Shown: one piece after another, positions 45,318 through 56,950 of the stretch
Layout: every line of letters begins with the position of its first letter
Numbering within the stretch: the stretch's first letter is position 1
NCBI GenBank assembly: GCA_014058105.1
Contig: JACGCM010001497.1
Span: 1,178,001-1,242,000, forward strand
Origin: Kingdonia uniflora
Lineage: Eukaryota; Streptophyta; Magnoliopsida; Ranunculales; Circaeasteraceae
Length of the DNA: 64,000 nucleotides
Direction: 5' to 3'
The notes under the pieces: generated by a model
What the model was told of the DNA's origin: nothing
Database searches by the model: none
Seen by the model: only the letters and a program-made list of their open reading frames with translations
Program-made: the position numbers and the translations under genes

Positions 45318-48300
45318 GGATTTTGAGATCGTAATGTCTGATAGTGAGAAAGAAGTAGGGGTTGATCAATTTTTAAATTTCCCCAAAAAATTGGTAACCT
45401 ATCCTCTTCGCTCTGACGCGCTCAAAGAGTTCTGTAAAGCTAAGGCTTCTATAGGGGGAAGATGGGTTAATTGTATAGAACATGATGGTAGGCATTTTAG
45501 GAGTTGTATCGCTAGATCTGGGGAGGAATATTTATCTTTGTTGGATAATTTGGAGAAGGAGAAAAAAGATAGGGCTTTAAATGAATCGATCTCTATGGAG
45601 TATTTTGATAGGGACGTCCAGGGGGACCTGATGGAAGGTTTTTTGTGCTACCTTTCTCAATTGGAGTACGGGTTGAGTCTTCCCCTTAGAAATCTAGGGG
45701 GAAGTATTATGAATATTATCCAGGCATGTCCTATTCAGTTGGACGGGAACATGTAGGAGGTGATAAATGTTTGTATATTTCTGAATAAGCTGTGGGAGGA
45801 GGATGAGAGTGAGAGAAGGATATCTCCGAAGGATGTTTTATAGTTTTATGGGGTAAAAAACTTTTCTACAAGTAGAGGGGCATATTTTTTTACGAGCTCG
45901 ACTCGGCCTCGTTTCTTCAATTTAAACTCAGCAGGTTGACTATGGAATGATAATGTGATATAGGTGAAGGGTGATTGCCTTTTGAGAGATGATGAAGAAC
46001 CCATAAAACTTCTGTATATAGAACTGTAAAACAAAGTAAGTATAATAATGTATAATATATAAGATTGATATGTTGAAATTATATATTGCTCTACTGATAA
46101 TCATGTGTTGTTGTTGATAGGCCCTAAATACAAGGTGAGGAAGAAGGAGTCTCTGTCGGATACAGTTACTCAGGAAGGGACAGAGCTCGAAGCTATCCTG
46201 AAAGAACTCAGCATTAGCAGAAAGAAACGTGCTAACAACCGATTTGAGAAAGTTCAAAAATCTCAATCGACGAGTCTAATGACGGGCGCTGATGGCAGCA
46301 AGCAAAAGGGAACTGATTGGGAGAGGTGAATAAACTTTCCCATGGCCTCGAAAGTGGACTTTGCAGGGGTATCGAAGTCTACTACGTCAAGCAGGCTAGC
46401 TCGAATGTTTCCCAAGAAGCAAATACTGAAGCATACTCCGACCTCTGGAACCAGGGGAAGTGGTGAGGTCGCAAGAAAGGTAAAAAGAGAAGGGTTGAAC
46501 CTTCTAAAATACTGCAGGTGAAGGTCATAGAGGATCAACCTGTTGTCGAAGACAAGTTTAAAGGGGCGGAGGAAAAGGCAAGGCTGGCAGCCCAAAATGG
46601 AGAGGAGGAGATAAGCAAAATGGTAAGCTCACAATGAGGTCAATTTTGTTTATTTTGTAGGCTGCTCGGCTGGTGAAGGGGATATGCCTCGGGGTCGAGG
46701 AGGAGAAAGCTGAGTTGAAGAAGGAGAAAGTCGAGCTTGAGAAGGATATAGCTCGATTGAAAGTTTACTTGATCAAGGAGGGGAAGTAGCTGAAGGCTCT
46801 GAAAGTTTCACAAGTGGTATAGATCCGTAATCTATCCATGGAAGCGAGGGTAAATTTGGAGGAGGTGGTAACTGAGCGTGATAGACTTGGGCTCCACTTT
46901 ATATTAAGGGGGTATTCTGAAGATGAGGTGAATGCCATCATGGCGGACACCTATGTTGAGGAGGAGGGAGAGGATGAGGTGGAAGATTGTTTTATTAGAG
47001 TTGTGGATGGGCTGGATGATGTCTCTCCCCAAACTGTGTGAGACAACCAAGGGGATAACAATGAGCATCCGGAGGGGGAAAACGAGAAGGTAGAGTAGAA
47101 TGTTGATTCTGTAATTGTACAAATGGTTTTTGGAATGTAGTAAACTGATTAGATATTATTAGTTGGATAGAATTTTATAGGCTAAAATGCTCTTATAAAC
47201 CTTGTTGTAGGAACTTAAGGACATGCGCCTTAGAATAAAAGATTTAGAGATTGAGCTCGTTAAGGAGAGAGACGCTTTAGCGTCCCTGTTGTCTTCGCAA
47301 GCGGAGCTACAGGTTAGAACAGAGCAAAAAATATTTGACTTGTATGCATCATTAGTATAGGGCTACAAAGTAATAAATAGAGACAGACTAAAAACTTGTT
47401 ATCGGTTTAGGGGCAATGGTACTAAAATGGTGCTCATGAAATATCAAAGTATTAACAAATTAAAATATAGAGAATGTGAACCTTAGACTTGGAAGTATAT
47501 GTTACTGAACATCCATCTGAGATTGTACTTCGACCTTAAGTTCAGAAGTAGTTTCACACAGTAGATGTCAAAAAATAGATATTTCGTTAGAAATAAGATA
47601 TATATGTTAAGTGAGTGCTCAGAATCGAACTTGATATATTATATCTGTAATATGCTTGTCAAATTGGAGTTAACTCGCTCGAGCAAAGATGAGGTACGCC
47701 AATATAACCAAGAATTTACGGAGGAGTTTGATAGGATGAAAGAGACAAATAAAGACATAAAAGATCAGCATGTAAAGGTACACTTCAAATTTGTGGAGGC
47801 AACCCAAATTGCTATCAGCCTAGCTCAGAAGATTAAAGAGAAGGATGTTGAAATCAATAAAGGAAAAAAGAGCTCGCTGAGATAAAAGAACATGCAGCGA
47901 AGCTCAAAGGCCTAAATGATGCGATGATGGCAAAGAGTAGGGATGCTAACATGGCTTAATACTGTATAAAGGCCCTAAAAAGATTATAGGAAGGGCTAAA
48001 TCATTATGTGGCTAGTCTAGAGGACCAAATGATCAGCAAAGCAAACAATCAAGAGCAAACTAAAGCTGATCTAGTGAATACTAGAAATGAGCTGGAGCGA
48101 TTGAAGAAGAAAGTGGTTGAGAAAGATAGCGAGCTGAAGAAAGCTTGAGGTAATCTATCTACCTCTGAAGTTGAAGTTGAGCAGTTGTCTACAGCCTTAC
48201 CTTATAAAGATATAGAGTTTCAGACAGTACAATGGAAGTGTGATGAGTTGAATGAAAGGGTGACACAATTAAAGACCGAATTAGCACATGCCAATTTGCG

Positions 48301-49098
48301 TGCCAGAAACACCAAGACTGGGGAGCGCTCGAGGAAGAATAAAAGTGATGCCAAGGTTTCCCTTGTTCAAGGGAATGTAGTTAGCCTATCAGCTCGAATA
48401 TGGGAGCTGGAGGGAATTGTGGCTCCAACTCAAGGTAATTTTTGGCAAGGAAATGAGCGGTTAAAGGAGTGTCAAAGAAAGTTGGATGCTATTCTTTCTA
48501 GGGAACAAGGGTTAGAGCAGGCTATCAGAGGGAAGGAGATTTTGATAAAGAAGAAAGATGAATTATTAATGAAAACTCCGACTAGAGAAGATTTGAACAG
48601 GAAGCTCGAGGAACTTCGTGCTTAGGTGATGGATTTGAGGGCGGTTAATTAGACTGAATCAGATAAAGTTGACTAGAAGTCGAAAGAGAACATCACATTC
48701 ATAGCTTGAATAAGTAGCAAAATGGAATATCAAAAAGATCGATATAAAAGGTTATCTGATCGCCTTTAGACGGCAATAACAAATTTTTCTAAGGCGGTTA
48801 TAATCGAAGCTTCGCGTTCAGAATTGAAAATAGCGGTGATCGCCTATTTGTAGAAGAGGTAAAATGGCTTGAGTTAGAGAAAGATACCTTGTTCGACTGT
48901 TTGTCAGATAGGGAATATATTTATAGAGCTGATATAAATCGAGGAAATTGTATGAACTCCGTGGAAATAGATTTAGGCCCTCGACCATCTAAATTAATAG
49001 AGTAGGGCAGGATTGTTGTGATTGCTCGAGCTCGAGAATTTATGGTTGGTCGACTTCCTATTGTAGGGGAAAGTGTAGCTGACATCCCAATAACATAA
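45318..49098 (+). pseudogene. TatA-4 antisense ORF3, main part
   Basis: Continues from 30900 across TatB. Exons: to 46035, 46121-46622, 46661-47089, 47211-47312, about 47661-49098 (stop TAA). Introns: 46036-46120, 46623-46660 (only 38 nt, likely shortened), 47090-47210, 47313 to about 47660. The first exon is open for 151 codons (LKEFCKAKASIGGRWVNC; LCYLSQLEYGLSLPLRNL). Later stops replace Trp (TAG at 45755, 45841). The second exon is Lys-rich (KKRANNRFEKVQKSQ). The last is about 450 codons of coiled coil (for example 48185-48625, open for 146 codons). It ends FMVGRLPIVGESVADIPIT, matched in TatA-1 (PEFMAERPPVIREGVDD). Confidence 0.8.
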
Positions 49099-49134
49099 AA
49101 TAATCCATTGTAGTGATTGTATATGTAACCTGAA

Positions 49135-49290
49135 AAAAGTAGCTGTCGTAGACATATTGGGAGATGAAAGCTAGTTTTACCTTTACTTTATCTTATGCTT
49201 GGTAGAGTCTTTAATTGAAAACTAGTATTACCTTTATTTTAATCACAAAGATTTAGTAGAGTCAGTCTTTGATTGAAAGCCCATAAGATA
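49135..49290 (-). repeat. TatA-4 tandem repeats after pol
   Basis: About three units related to the 6378-6843 array (complement: 'gattgaaa...ctagtattac' and 'aaactagtattacctttatt'). They lie directly between ORF3 and the integrase remnant, as in TatA-1, but with fewer copies. Confidence 0.7.
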
Positions 49291-49299
49291 TAAAGATGT

Positions 49300-49953
49300 T
49301 CTCAAATCCAATTCCCTTTTTTCTGTGAATGAAGCTTTTTCTTGATCCCATCCACGATGGTTTTGTTGGTGATCTCAGCTTGGCCATTACTTTGAGGGTG
49401 GTAGGGATTAGATGGTGAGTTGATGATATTGTGTTAGTTAAGAAAAGCTACAATTTTTTCTCTAATGGATTGTGGCTCGTTATCGATACAAATTAGGTAA
49501 GGGCACCCAAATCGAGTAATAATGTGTTCCCAGATAAAAGAGATGACCTCTTCTTCTCTAGTTTGATAGAGTGGAACTGCCTCTACCCATTTAGCAAAAT
49601 AATCTATAACTATGAGTAGGTGTCCAACGTTACCTGGAGAATTAGGAATTTTACCAACAAGATCGAGTGCCCATCTTTTGAATGGCCAGAAAACCTTGCT
49701 TGCATGTAGTTCGAGTGTAGAGGCGTGTATCATTTGTCAATGTCGCTGACATGTGTCACATTTGTGTGAGTACTCTTATGCTTGCTTGCGCATACCTGGC
49801 CAGAATACTCCTTGTGTTATTGCTTTATTTTCTAGTGATCGACTTATGGTGTGGGAGCCACAAGTCCCTTCATGTAAATCGTAGAGCATCTCGCCCGCTT
49901 TCTTTTTGGAGAGGCACTTGAGGTAAGGCGTCGTGGCTAAACGGTGGTATAAG
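49300..49953 (-). pseudogene. TatA-4 integrase, core part
   Basis: Minus strand from 49953: zinc region (EGTCGSH; RKQA then stop; KCDTCQRH), core 49733-49434 open for 99 codons (MIHASTLELHASKVFWPFKR; WALDLVGKIPNSPG; ICIDNEPQ), then GQAEITNKTIVDGIKK (about 49370-49340). Asp1, Asp2 and Glu are all present. The C-terminal third is deleted; the tandem repeats follow at once. The N-terminal linker is on the far side of TatC at 60809-60960. Confidence 0.88.
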
Positions 49954-49958
49954 GTACA

Positions 49959-50454
49959 TAAATTGGTGTGTTTTCCAGAAGGAGAATTTTTGGCAATACT
50001 TATTCGTAAAGATAATGCAATAAGACTAGATAAACATGATTTTACGTGGAAAACTCAGTAAAAGCTAAAAAAACTGCGACCTTGAGGAGGATTTTGATGT
50101 AAAATCTAGTATATTGCTAGTTATTACAGAATTTGGAGTGAAAGTAGGGTTAAGAAGTAACAGAAAATGGTAAAGTTTGCGGATTGTCAGTCTTTTAATC
50201 ATCTATTCTTTGCCTGTATGTATAGTCGACACATGCAGTTTACAAAAAGAAAGAAATAGTCTCCTATTCTGGGGGGAGTGGCCGAACTTCGCGAATATCT
50301 AACACTTTTTTTCTTAACCAGGCACAATGACTACTTTTGGTAAATCGAGGACTTTGTGGTAATTTCTTGAATGTTGATCTTCGATCATGTATGGCTGTCT
50401 TTGACTACGCTTTGTTGGCTTACTCTTGTCGAATATGGGGAATATGCTATTACA
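49959..50454 (-). repeat. TatC 3' LTR
   Basis: 496 bp. The minus-strand start is TGTAATAGCATATTCC (50454); the end at 49959 is degenerate (TAAATTGGTG against TGAAGTAGCG in the other copy). The TATA region is altered (TATGTATAG versus TATTTATAG in the 5' copy). Confidence 0.92.
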
Positions 50455-50468
50455 ATCGCCCCATTCTT
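50455..50468 (-). promoter_or_regulatory. TatC polypurine tract
   Basis: AAGAATGGGGCGAT on the minus strand, directly before the LTR start. Confidence 0.8.
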
Positions 50469-50697
50469 GATATAAGTACTTGTGGTTATGTCGAGAAGAA
50501 ATTGTAAGTTGAAGAGGTTGCCGAATTTTAAAATGAGTTGTTATTGTTATTTCTGAAGTCAAAGTGAACTGTATCTGGTCAAATCATTCCCGAGGCATAA
50601 TTAATGTGGTACAATAAACCTGGCTGAGTGAAGTTGGGTATAAATTAGGAGGTTAAGGAGGGTGTGATGGTGGTGGTTTGAAAGAATGTCGCCCTAA

Positions 50698-51021
50698 GTG
50701 TGGAGTAAAATGTTGCCAGAGGATGAAGATAGTGAACAACCTGAGGTAAAAATCTGCCCCATCCTGGTTATTTATAATCCGTCAGTTGATCGTGTCACAA
50801 CGTTGGGGTTGGAGAACGGTAGAGTCAGAGAAGATGTGTATCTGTTAGAAACAATTATGTCATCATGCGGTGTTGAAGGTAATGGAGTGCATCAGTTTGG
50901 GGGAGAAGAAATAACTGTCCGTGTTGATGATGAGGATTTCAAGCTCGGATGGGCATCTAGGGATCTTGCCAAACGTAGGAGGCTTCTTGCAATTTTTCAC
51001 TACCTTTATCGTTGGAAGTAG
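50698..51021 (+). CDS. TatC antisense 107-codon ORF, unrecognised
   Basis: Intact ORF on the strand opposite TatC's genes, about 245 bp inside its 3' LTR. Acidic N-terminus (PEDEDSEQPEVKI), then ILVIYNPSVDRVTTLGLENG, GGEEITVRVDDEDFKLGWAS and a basic-aromatic end (LAKRRRLLAIFHYLYRWK). No signal peptide, membrane span or known domain. A TATA-like TATAAATT lies about 60 bp upstream (50639). I found no counterpart in the TatA elements. Being uninterrupted in a decayed neighbourhood makes a real or recently real gene plausible, but chance cannot be excluded. Confidence 0.45.
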   Translation: MWSKMLPEDEDSEQPEVKICPILVIYNPSVDRVTTLGLENGRVREDVYLLETIMSSCGVEGNGVHQFGGEEITVRVDDEDFKLGWASRDLAKRRRLLAIFHYLYRWK

Positions 51022-51502
51022 CTCTTAGAAGTTCAGTGACATGAGATTCATTGAGCTTCTTAGGACTGAAAGATGCTTTAATATCAGATTCTGGTAAAAA
51101 GAAAACATAGAGTAATCAATCATGCAATAAGAATGTAAAGATAGTAGTGAAGTGATTTAATGTAATCGAAGGATAAATTTTATCGAATGTAATATGTAAC
51201 AGTTTGTTTATCAAATATAGGTATTGCTTTGATTTTTTTTGTTATATTTATTGTTGTCGATTGTATATGCATATATATTTTTATTATCGAAGGCATCTAT
51301 GAGTAAAATAAGTGTTAGAATGTATAAATAAATTGAAGTATAGTTTGACGAGTGGGTTCAGGAACGGCTTTTGAGGTTGATTGAGGTGACTGTTTGTGAA
51401 TGTATAGTTTAGAGATGAATTAAATTCTGGCTGTTGACTTTGACTGAAAAGGAGTATAAATACCCCATGCTATGTGAAGGAGAGTCATTTTTATGAGAAG
51501 AG
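51022..51502 (+). promoter_or_regulatory. TatC region with TATA box before ORF1
   Basis: AT-rich and without ORFs. TATAAATA at 51455-51462 lies 41 bp before the ATG of ORF1. Confidence 0.55.
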
Positions 51503-51795
51503 ATGGTGAAGACGAGATCGCAGGCGCGTAACAAGGTATATAGCCATGTGCAAGCAAAGTATTGGGAAATATACGGTAAGTATATCAGACTCCTACGGAA
51601 TGTGGACATTAACTTAGAGGATCCTGTAGAACCTGATTATGATGGTATGAGTGAGGCAGAGCCAAGGACGCTGAGGAGAATTTCATGTTTCGTTGCAAAT
51701 TGCAATATTGGACTCCTTAGCGTGTGGCTTTTATGTGGATGCACTCGAAGAAATTGGTGAAGAAAGAAGATGATGCGGCAGCGAGGGGTTTGTAA
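51503..51795 (+). pseudogene. TatC antisense ORF1 (MVKT family)
   Basis: ATG at 51503: MVKTRSQARNKVYSHVQAKY, then DYDGMSEAE, where TatA copies have (T/Y)(H/Q)GMSxDEA. Just after this the frame shifts. The homologous continuation AEENFMFRCKLQYW (TatA: AEDNFYNMWIFYYV) is in another frame and runs to about 51795. The open frame itself ends at 51758. This links the small antisense gene across two LTR families. Confidence 0.65.
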
Positions 51796-52799
51796 TTCGA
51801 ATGTTTGAAAAATTTATGTAAAGGTCATTTTGTTGTTGAAATGAAATGAAGATTTAAATTTTATGTGAGTATGTAGGTATCGATGTCAGATTGTGGAAAT
51901 TTGTTTTTGTCGAATGAAGTTTGACTTGCGAAATGTTAGAATGATAGAATAACTAGTATTAATTTATGTGATTTAATTTAATTTATTTTTTTGTGGAATG
52001 TTTTCGAAATATAAGGGTTTGCATATTAAATAGAGGTTGGAGGGGTGGAAGATGAGGTTAATCACCGATGGCATGGTATTACCCTATGGGTGAAATTTGG
52101 GAGTATAAAGAAAATAATGTGCAGTATCTCTGCAAAAAATTAGGTGTGCATTGTAGAGTACGAATGTTGCAGAGGAAATTCTTCAAGAAATGGAAGGATT
52201 AGAACACGAATGTAGGGGCTTGTTGAGTTTGAGAAGGTGAAGGGTCAAGGACATCGAGAAAAGACGTGCGAAGTGTCACGTTCGAGAATGCAAACGGTCG
52301 CGAAGTGGTGCGATGAACAGTCATGTGGGGTTTATAAATAGTTCAGAGGTAGGTGATTGTTCATACTTTCTAAACTCAAAAAAATATATTGTCCAGTGCA
52401 AATTGCTCATTTTCGTCGTTGGATTTGTTGGCTATAATTGGGAAGGAGGGGATTGTTGTGTTGATCGAAAGTGTAAAGCGGGATAAAGAAAGAGATACAG
52501 CAGCAGCGAGGTTACAAGGTTAGTAATAGCGTTTCATTTACATTATTCTTTGCTTGGTTCTTAATTTGTAATGGTAGATGTAGAGTGATATAGGGTATAT
52601 GTTGAAGGAAATGTGTATCATGTGGAAGTTGTATTTGTAGATTTGAAATAGGGTCGACAGGAAGTCAAAACTAAAAGAAGAGCTTTATAAGGTGAGGAAT
52701 GAGTTCTTTGGTAGGATCGATAATCTAGTTATCGACCAAGATCTTGTGAACACCCTATTCCATGAGGCTGGTCTAAAGAGGTCAGGGCTAAAGGTTCTA
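51796..52799 (+). promoter_or_regulatory. TatC promoter and first exon region of ORF3
   Basis: TATAAATA at 52333-52340. A short Lys-rich reading (RDKERDTAAARLQG, 52480-52520) ends in a GTTAGTAAT donor; the next homologous coding starts after TTTGTAG near 52642. Between 51800 and 52320 I see only AT-rich sequence. Confidence 0.5.
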
Positions 52800-52801
52800 A
52801 A

Positions 52802-53963
52802 GTGCCTGCTATCGATGGAAAAATGTCGGCAAAGAACAAGAGAGTCGTAGAAGCTAGCTTGCCACTGGAAAATCCTTCCTTGGCTGAGTACAATATTGAT
52901 ACAAAGATAAATATCATGTTTCGAGAATCTCTGGGAAAGCGTAAGAAGTGGAGGGTGCTGAGTTCTAATGTTTCTCCGTTGCTTCCTCATAAGAGGACTA
53001 CTCGACAGTCGGCAACGGAGGGGGTGGTTGGTACCGCTAAACCAGCTGTTGTGGTGGATGGGCGTCCTCCACGGGGTTCGGGCAGTGTGCTCCCGAAGAA
53101 GAGCGTTGGTAGTGAGAGGTCGAAGAAGAAATTTGTTGAAAAGTCAGAGTTGGAAATTCAGAAGACCATGGATTTATATACGTCTGGGACGGACGAGCTT
53201 AAGAAGGAGCTGAAGTATTGTTTGGTGGGAATTTAGAGCTTGAATACGTTTTTTAGCGAAGGTCAGAGGAATATGTCGAAGGTGAGAAATTTTAATGCTT
53301 TGCTTCGATTGAAAAAAGTAGTAGGTCACTCGAATACTCATTATATGACTTTGAGGCAGATCAAAAAGTTGGTGACTGAAGCTATGGGTCGCGTTGTAGG
53401 CAGTGATGAGCTGGCAAATCAGATTGTTCCTATAAAAATATAAAGAAGGATTTGATCGCGGAGAAGGCTTAGTTGAATATAACGATAAATAGGTACACGC
53501 TGGATGTGAAAAAGGCAAGGGAAGCTGCTCTTGTGAAGCGAAGAAATTGTCAGAGAAAGGTAAAAATGAGGCTTTGGCATTGCAGAAAACAAGCTTTGAA
53601 AAAGATGTGAGGGAGCAAGTTGCCGATGTACGGAAAGTAATAGAGCTAGAGCAGGGTAAACTTCTCGATGAGGTAAGGGCTCAGATGAATGCTGAAAAGC
53701 TGGAAAAATGTAGGGAAGTGAGGGTACATTTTGCAGGACAGTATGAGGAGTTGGAGGAAAGGAATTTTTTTTATAAGGGGCTTACAAAATTTGGTGGTGT
53801 TGTTTTCGATGATAGCCTAGAAGACGATGTACCCCAGACTCCCAAAGTACGCGGGGAAACTAAAGTTATCAAAGATGATGTGATGATGGAGGTTGATGGT
53901 GCTCGTCCTGTGGAGGTAGGAGATGTGCAGGTACTTAAAGGTGCCCTGAATGTGAATGAATAA
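52802..53963 (+). pseudogene. TatC antisense ORF3 (short form)
   Basis: Open 52802-53236 (basic linker: [46 protein letters not shown]), then a stop, 53240-53443, a broken stretch to 53546, and an open coiled coil 53547-53963. The end reads [36 protein letters not shown], then VNE and stop with AATAAA overlapping it (53957). The globular N-terminal domain of TatA and TatB ORF3 is absent. The (F)xxQYxEE...F...G end is shared with TatB (FEAQYDEEYDTTMALKNF). Confidence 0.65.
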
Positions 53964-54400
53964 AAATTTCCCTCTGAAATGTTAAACATTGTGTAAGCGG
54001 TGTTATGTTGGTGAAAATATGTAAAAATGGTCAGTGGGACTAAAACAATTTAATCTATAGTGTGCGATGAATATTTGTGTTGTGGAAAAATTTTATTTGT
54101 GAAAAAATTTTGTGCATGTGTTTTGTAAATATTTATAAGTAGTAGATTCAATAAAGTAATATTATCAAATGCGACTATAGATTGTGGCAGATAGGTAAGG
54201 AGCGCTTTTGTGCGTGATATGTGAAAGATGGCCATGAAATGGCAAGTAATGAGAATGAATACCAGATGTATATCCTTAGATGGGTATCTGGATTTAGATT
54301 TGGGAAGAATATAAGATTTCTGTTAGAGGTTTTTAGATTTGAGTAGAATATCCTGTTGCTGGATAATGTTCGCGTAAAATTGAATGATAGTCTTTAGGTG
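53964..54400. other. TatC spacer between ORF3 and tandem repeats
   Basis: AT-rich, no ORF. AATAAA-type polyadenylation signals at 53957 and near 54150 fit the end of the antisense transcript. Confidence 0.4.
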
Positions 54401-54690
54401 TACTTGTTAAGTATTGACCAAGATCAAATCAAGATAGTAAGGATTTTGTTTGTCTGATGCATACTTGTCAAGTATGGATCGAGATCAAATTGAAATTGTA
54501 AGGATATCGTTTGTCTGATGCATACTTATCAAGTATGGGTCGAGATCAAATAAAAAATAGTAAGGAGTTATTTGTCTGATGCATACTTGTCAAGTATGGA
54601 TCGAGATCAAATAAAAAATAGTAAGAAGTTATTTGTCTGATACATACTTGTCAAGTATGGATCGAGATCAAATCGAAATAGTAAAGAGTA
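54401..54690. repeat. Five tandem repeats of 61 bp in TatC
   Basis: 'tacttg(t/a)(c/t)aagtatggatcg' recurs at 54401, 54462, 54523, 54584 and 54645, an exact 61-bp period. The unit differs in sequence from the 45-bp TatA unit but sits in the same place, between integrase and antisense ORF3. Confidence 0.92.
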
Positions 54691-54738
54691 AATTGATAAC
54701 AAAATTTATTTATTTGAATCGATGAAAACGATTACAGT

Positions 54739-56063
54739 GTGTCATCTATAAAATAGTTTAGTCATTAGCCAATAAGTTCCACTATCTATTTTGTTACTAA
54801 TAATGTATGGCCCTTCTAAGTTTTTTGATAATTTTCCAGAATTTTTAGGCCGAGTACTATCTTTGATCCGTCGTAGGACAAGGTTTCCAATTCCAAATTT
54901 CCGTTTGCGAACTTTTTTGTTGTATGATTTTTTCAATGTGTTATGGTATCGTCCCAAATTTGTAATGGCCTTGTTGCAGATTTCCTCTATCCAATTGAGG
55001 TTCCAAAAGAGGTTGAGTTCATTGTCTTCATCTAGAATTTTCTGTCAGGTACTTGGTAGATCGAGGTCTGAAGGTATGACTGTTTCGATACCAGAAGCCA
55101 TCATAAATGGAGTGCAGCCTATAGAAACTTGAGGAGTAGATTGGTAGGCCCAGAGAACACTGAGTAACTCATCCACTCATCGCCCTTTCTTGTCGTCAAA
55201 ATGCTTGCGTAACCCTAATTTGATGCTTTTGTAATGGCTTCAGCTTGTCCGTTGTCTTGAGGATAATATGGTGTAGATGTTGTTAGTTGGATTTTGTATT
55301 TATAAAGGAAAGCAAGTACTTTTGCGCTGATAAATTGTTTGCCATTATCGGAGCGTATCATATGTGGACAGCCAAACCTGGTGATGATGTGTTCCCAAAG
55401 GAACTTGATGACTTCATTTTCATCAGTATGGCAGAGAGGAACTGCTTCAACCCATTTCGTGAAGTTATCATTGGCGACTAGGACGAACCTTTGGTTTCCC
55501 GATGGTGGATGGAAAGGTCCAATAATGTCGATTCCCCATCGTTTGAACGGCCAGAGAACATTGCAAATATGCAAGTCTAGGGTTAGACTTTTGATATCTT
55601 GGGCATGGATTTGGCATTTGTAGAATTTACGCACAAAATCTTTGTAGTCCTGTCTCATCTTGGGCCAGTATAATCCTTACGTGAATGCGCGTTGGGCTAA
55701 TGATCTTCCTGAAACATGTGCGCCACAGATACCTTTGTGAAGTTCTCTGATTTTGATCTGAGCTTGTTTCTGCGAGATACATTCGATAAGTGGTCCCTCT
55801 CCCGTAATTTTATATAAGATGTGATCTTGGACGGTGAATCTGGGGTATTTGGCCAAAAGTGATCGAGCTTCTTCTTTATTACTGGGAACGATATTGGAGT
55901 TGAGGTACGCATAAAATGGTCTCCTCCAGTCTTCAAGGTCTTCATCTTCAGCAATGGTAATCTGGAGTATTGACAGTATATTAAGGCTGAAATACTCGAT
56001 GATTTCAATTTCTAAAGATCTTTTTTCATTGTCTCCCAGCATGGCAACGATGTAAGCTAACAC
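54739..56063 (-). pseudogene. TatC integrase, nearly intact
   Basis: Minus strand: linker EDWRRPFYAYL (about 55960), zinc region (HKGICGAHVSGRSLAQRA; KCQIHAQD, with the CxxC altered), core 55600-55215 with Asp1 (WGIDIIGPF), Asp2 (IRSDNGKQF) and Glu (DNGQAEAIT) all present, and the C-terminal domain 54957-54742 with the GPY motif (KLSKNLEGPYIISNKIDSGT). 55215-55658 is open for 147 codons. Breaks: one stop near 55677 and a damaged region 54960-55215. Confidence 0.9.
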
Positions 56064-56950
56064 ATCAGCATGTCGATTTTCTTGTCGAGGTAAGTAAGAA
56101 ATTGTTGAATGTTTGAATTTTTACATCTTTTCTTCGACTAAATCTGCGGAATCAACCATTTTTCCCATTATTTTAAAAGTTTTGTTGTAATGATTTGCCA
56201 CGAGTAAAGAGTCGACGTTGACTGCTAATTGTTCTGCTTTGAGTATGAGTACGAGGTCGAGACCGTGTAAGATGCCTTCATATTTGGTCTTATTATTGGT
56301 AGCATAGAAGTTTAGCTTGATAGCTTTCTCGATTCGATGATTAGAAGGCATAACGAGGACGATGCCAATCCCTGATACATATGGTCATGCTGACCCGTCT
56401 GTAAAATGATGCCAACCTGAGCTTTTAGACCATACGTCTTCTTATGCTATTGAGTCATCTGTGAAGATTTCCTCAAGTTCTTCCCAATCGGGGTCCTCGA
56501 CGGGAAAGTCTGCTAAAAAATCGGCCACTGCTTGTCCCTTGACTGATATCTGGGGTCCAAAGGAAATGTCATATTCTTCAAGAAAAGCAGACCACTGCTG
56601 GATTCTTCGAGATTTTTCTTTTATGGACAATACTAGTTTGAGGGGGTATTTGGTGATGATTTTGATGGGATGAGCTTGAAAGTAAGAACGAAGTTTTTAA
56701 GAACTTTAGACCAGGGCGAGTAGCTATTTTTCTGTTGTTGTGTATCTTTTTTTAGCAGGCATAAGTATTTTGTTGATGAAGTAGATTTGTTTTTCAACTC
56801 TGCCATCTTCTCAAATAAGGACGGAACTGATGGAGTCTTCAGTTGTGGATAAGTGCATTGTAAGTGATTTACCATCAATTGGAGTACTCATTATAGGAGG
56901 ATACCCCAAGTTTCGTTTAAGATCTTGGAAAGCCAACTCACAATCAGGAT
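56064..56950 (-). pseudogene. TatC two RNase H domains
   Basis: The gypsy RNase H is at 56878-56442 (PSVPSLFEKMAELK in shifted frames; ending QISVKGQAVADFLADFPVED). The archaeal-type RNase H is at 56420-56110: FTDGSA, GIGIVLVMPSNHRIEKAIKL, then NNKTKYEGILHGLDL, where the catalytic Glu of NNEAEYEA is Lys, and NVDSLLVANHY. Several stops and one frameshift. Confidence 0.88.

Noticed and set aside
54401..54690. Regular 61-bp repeats as a CRISPR array
   Set aside because: The whole unit repeats, with no unique spacers, in a plant retrotransposon. It is an ordinary tandem array.
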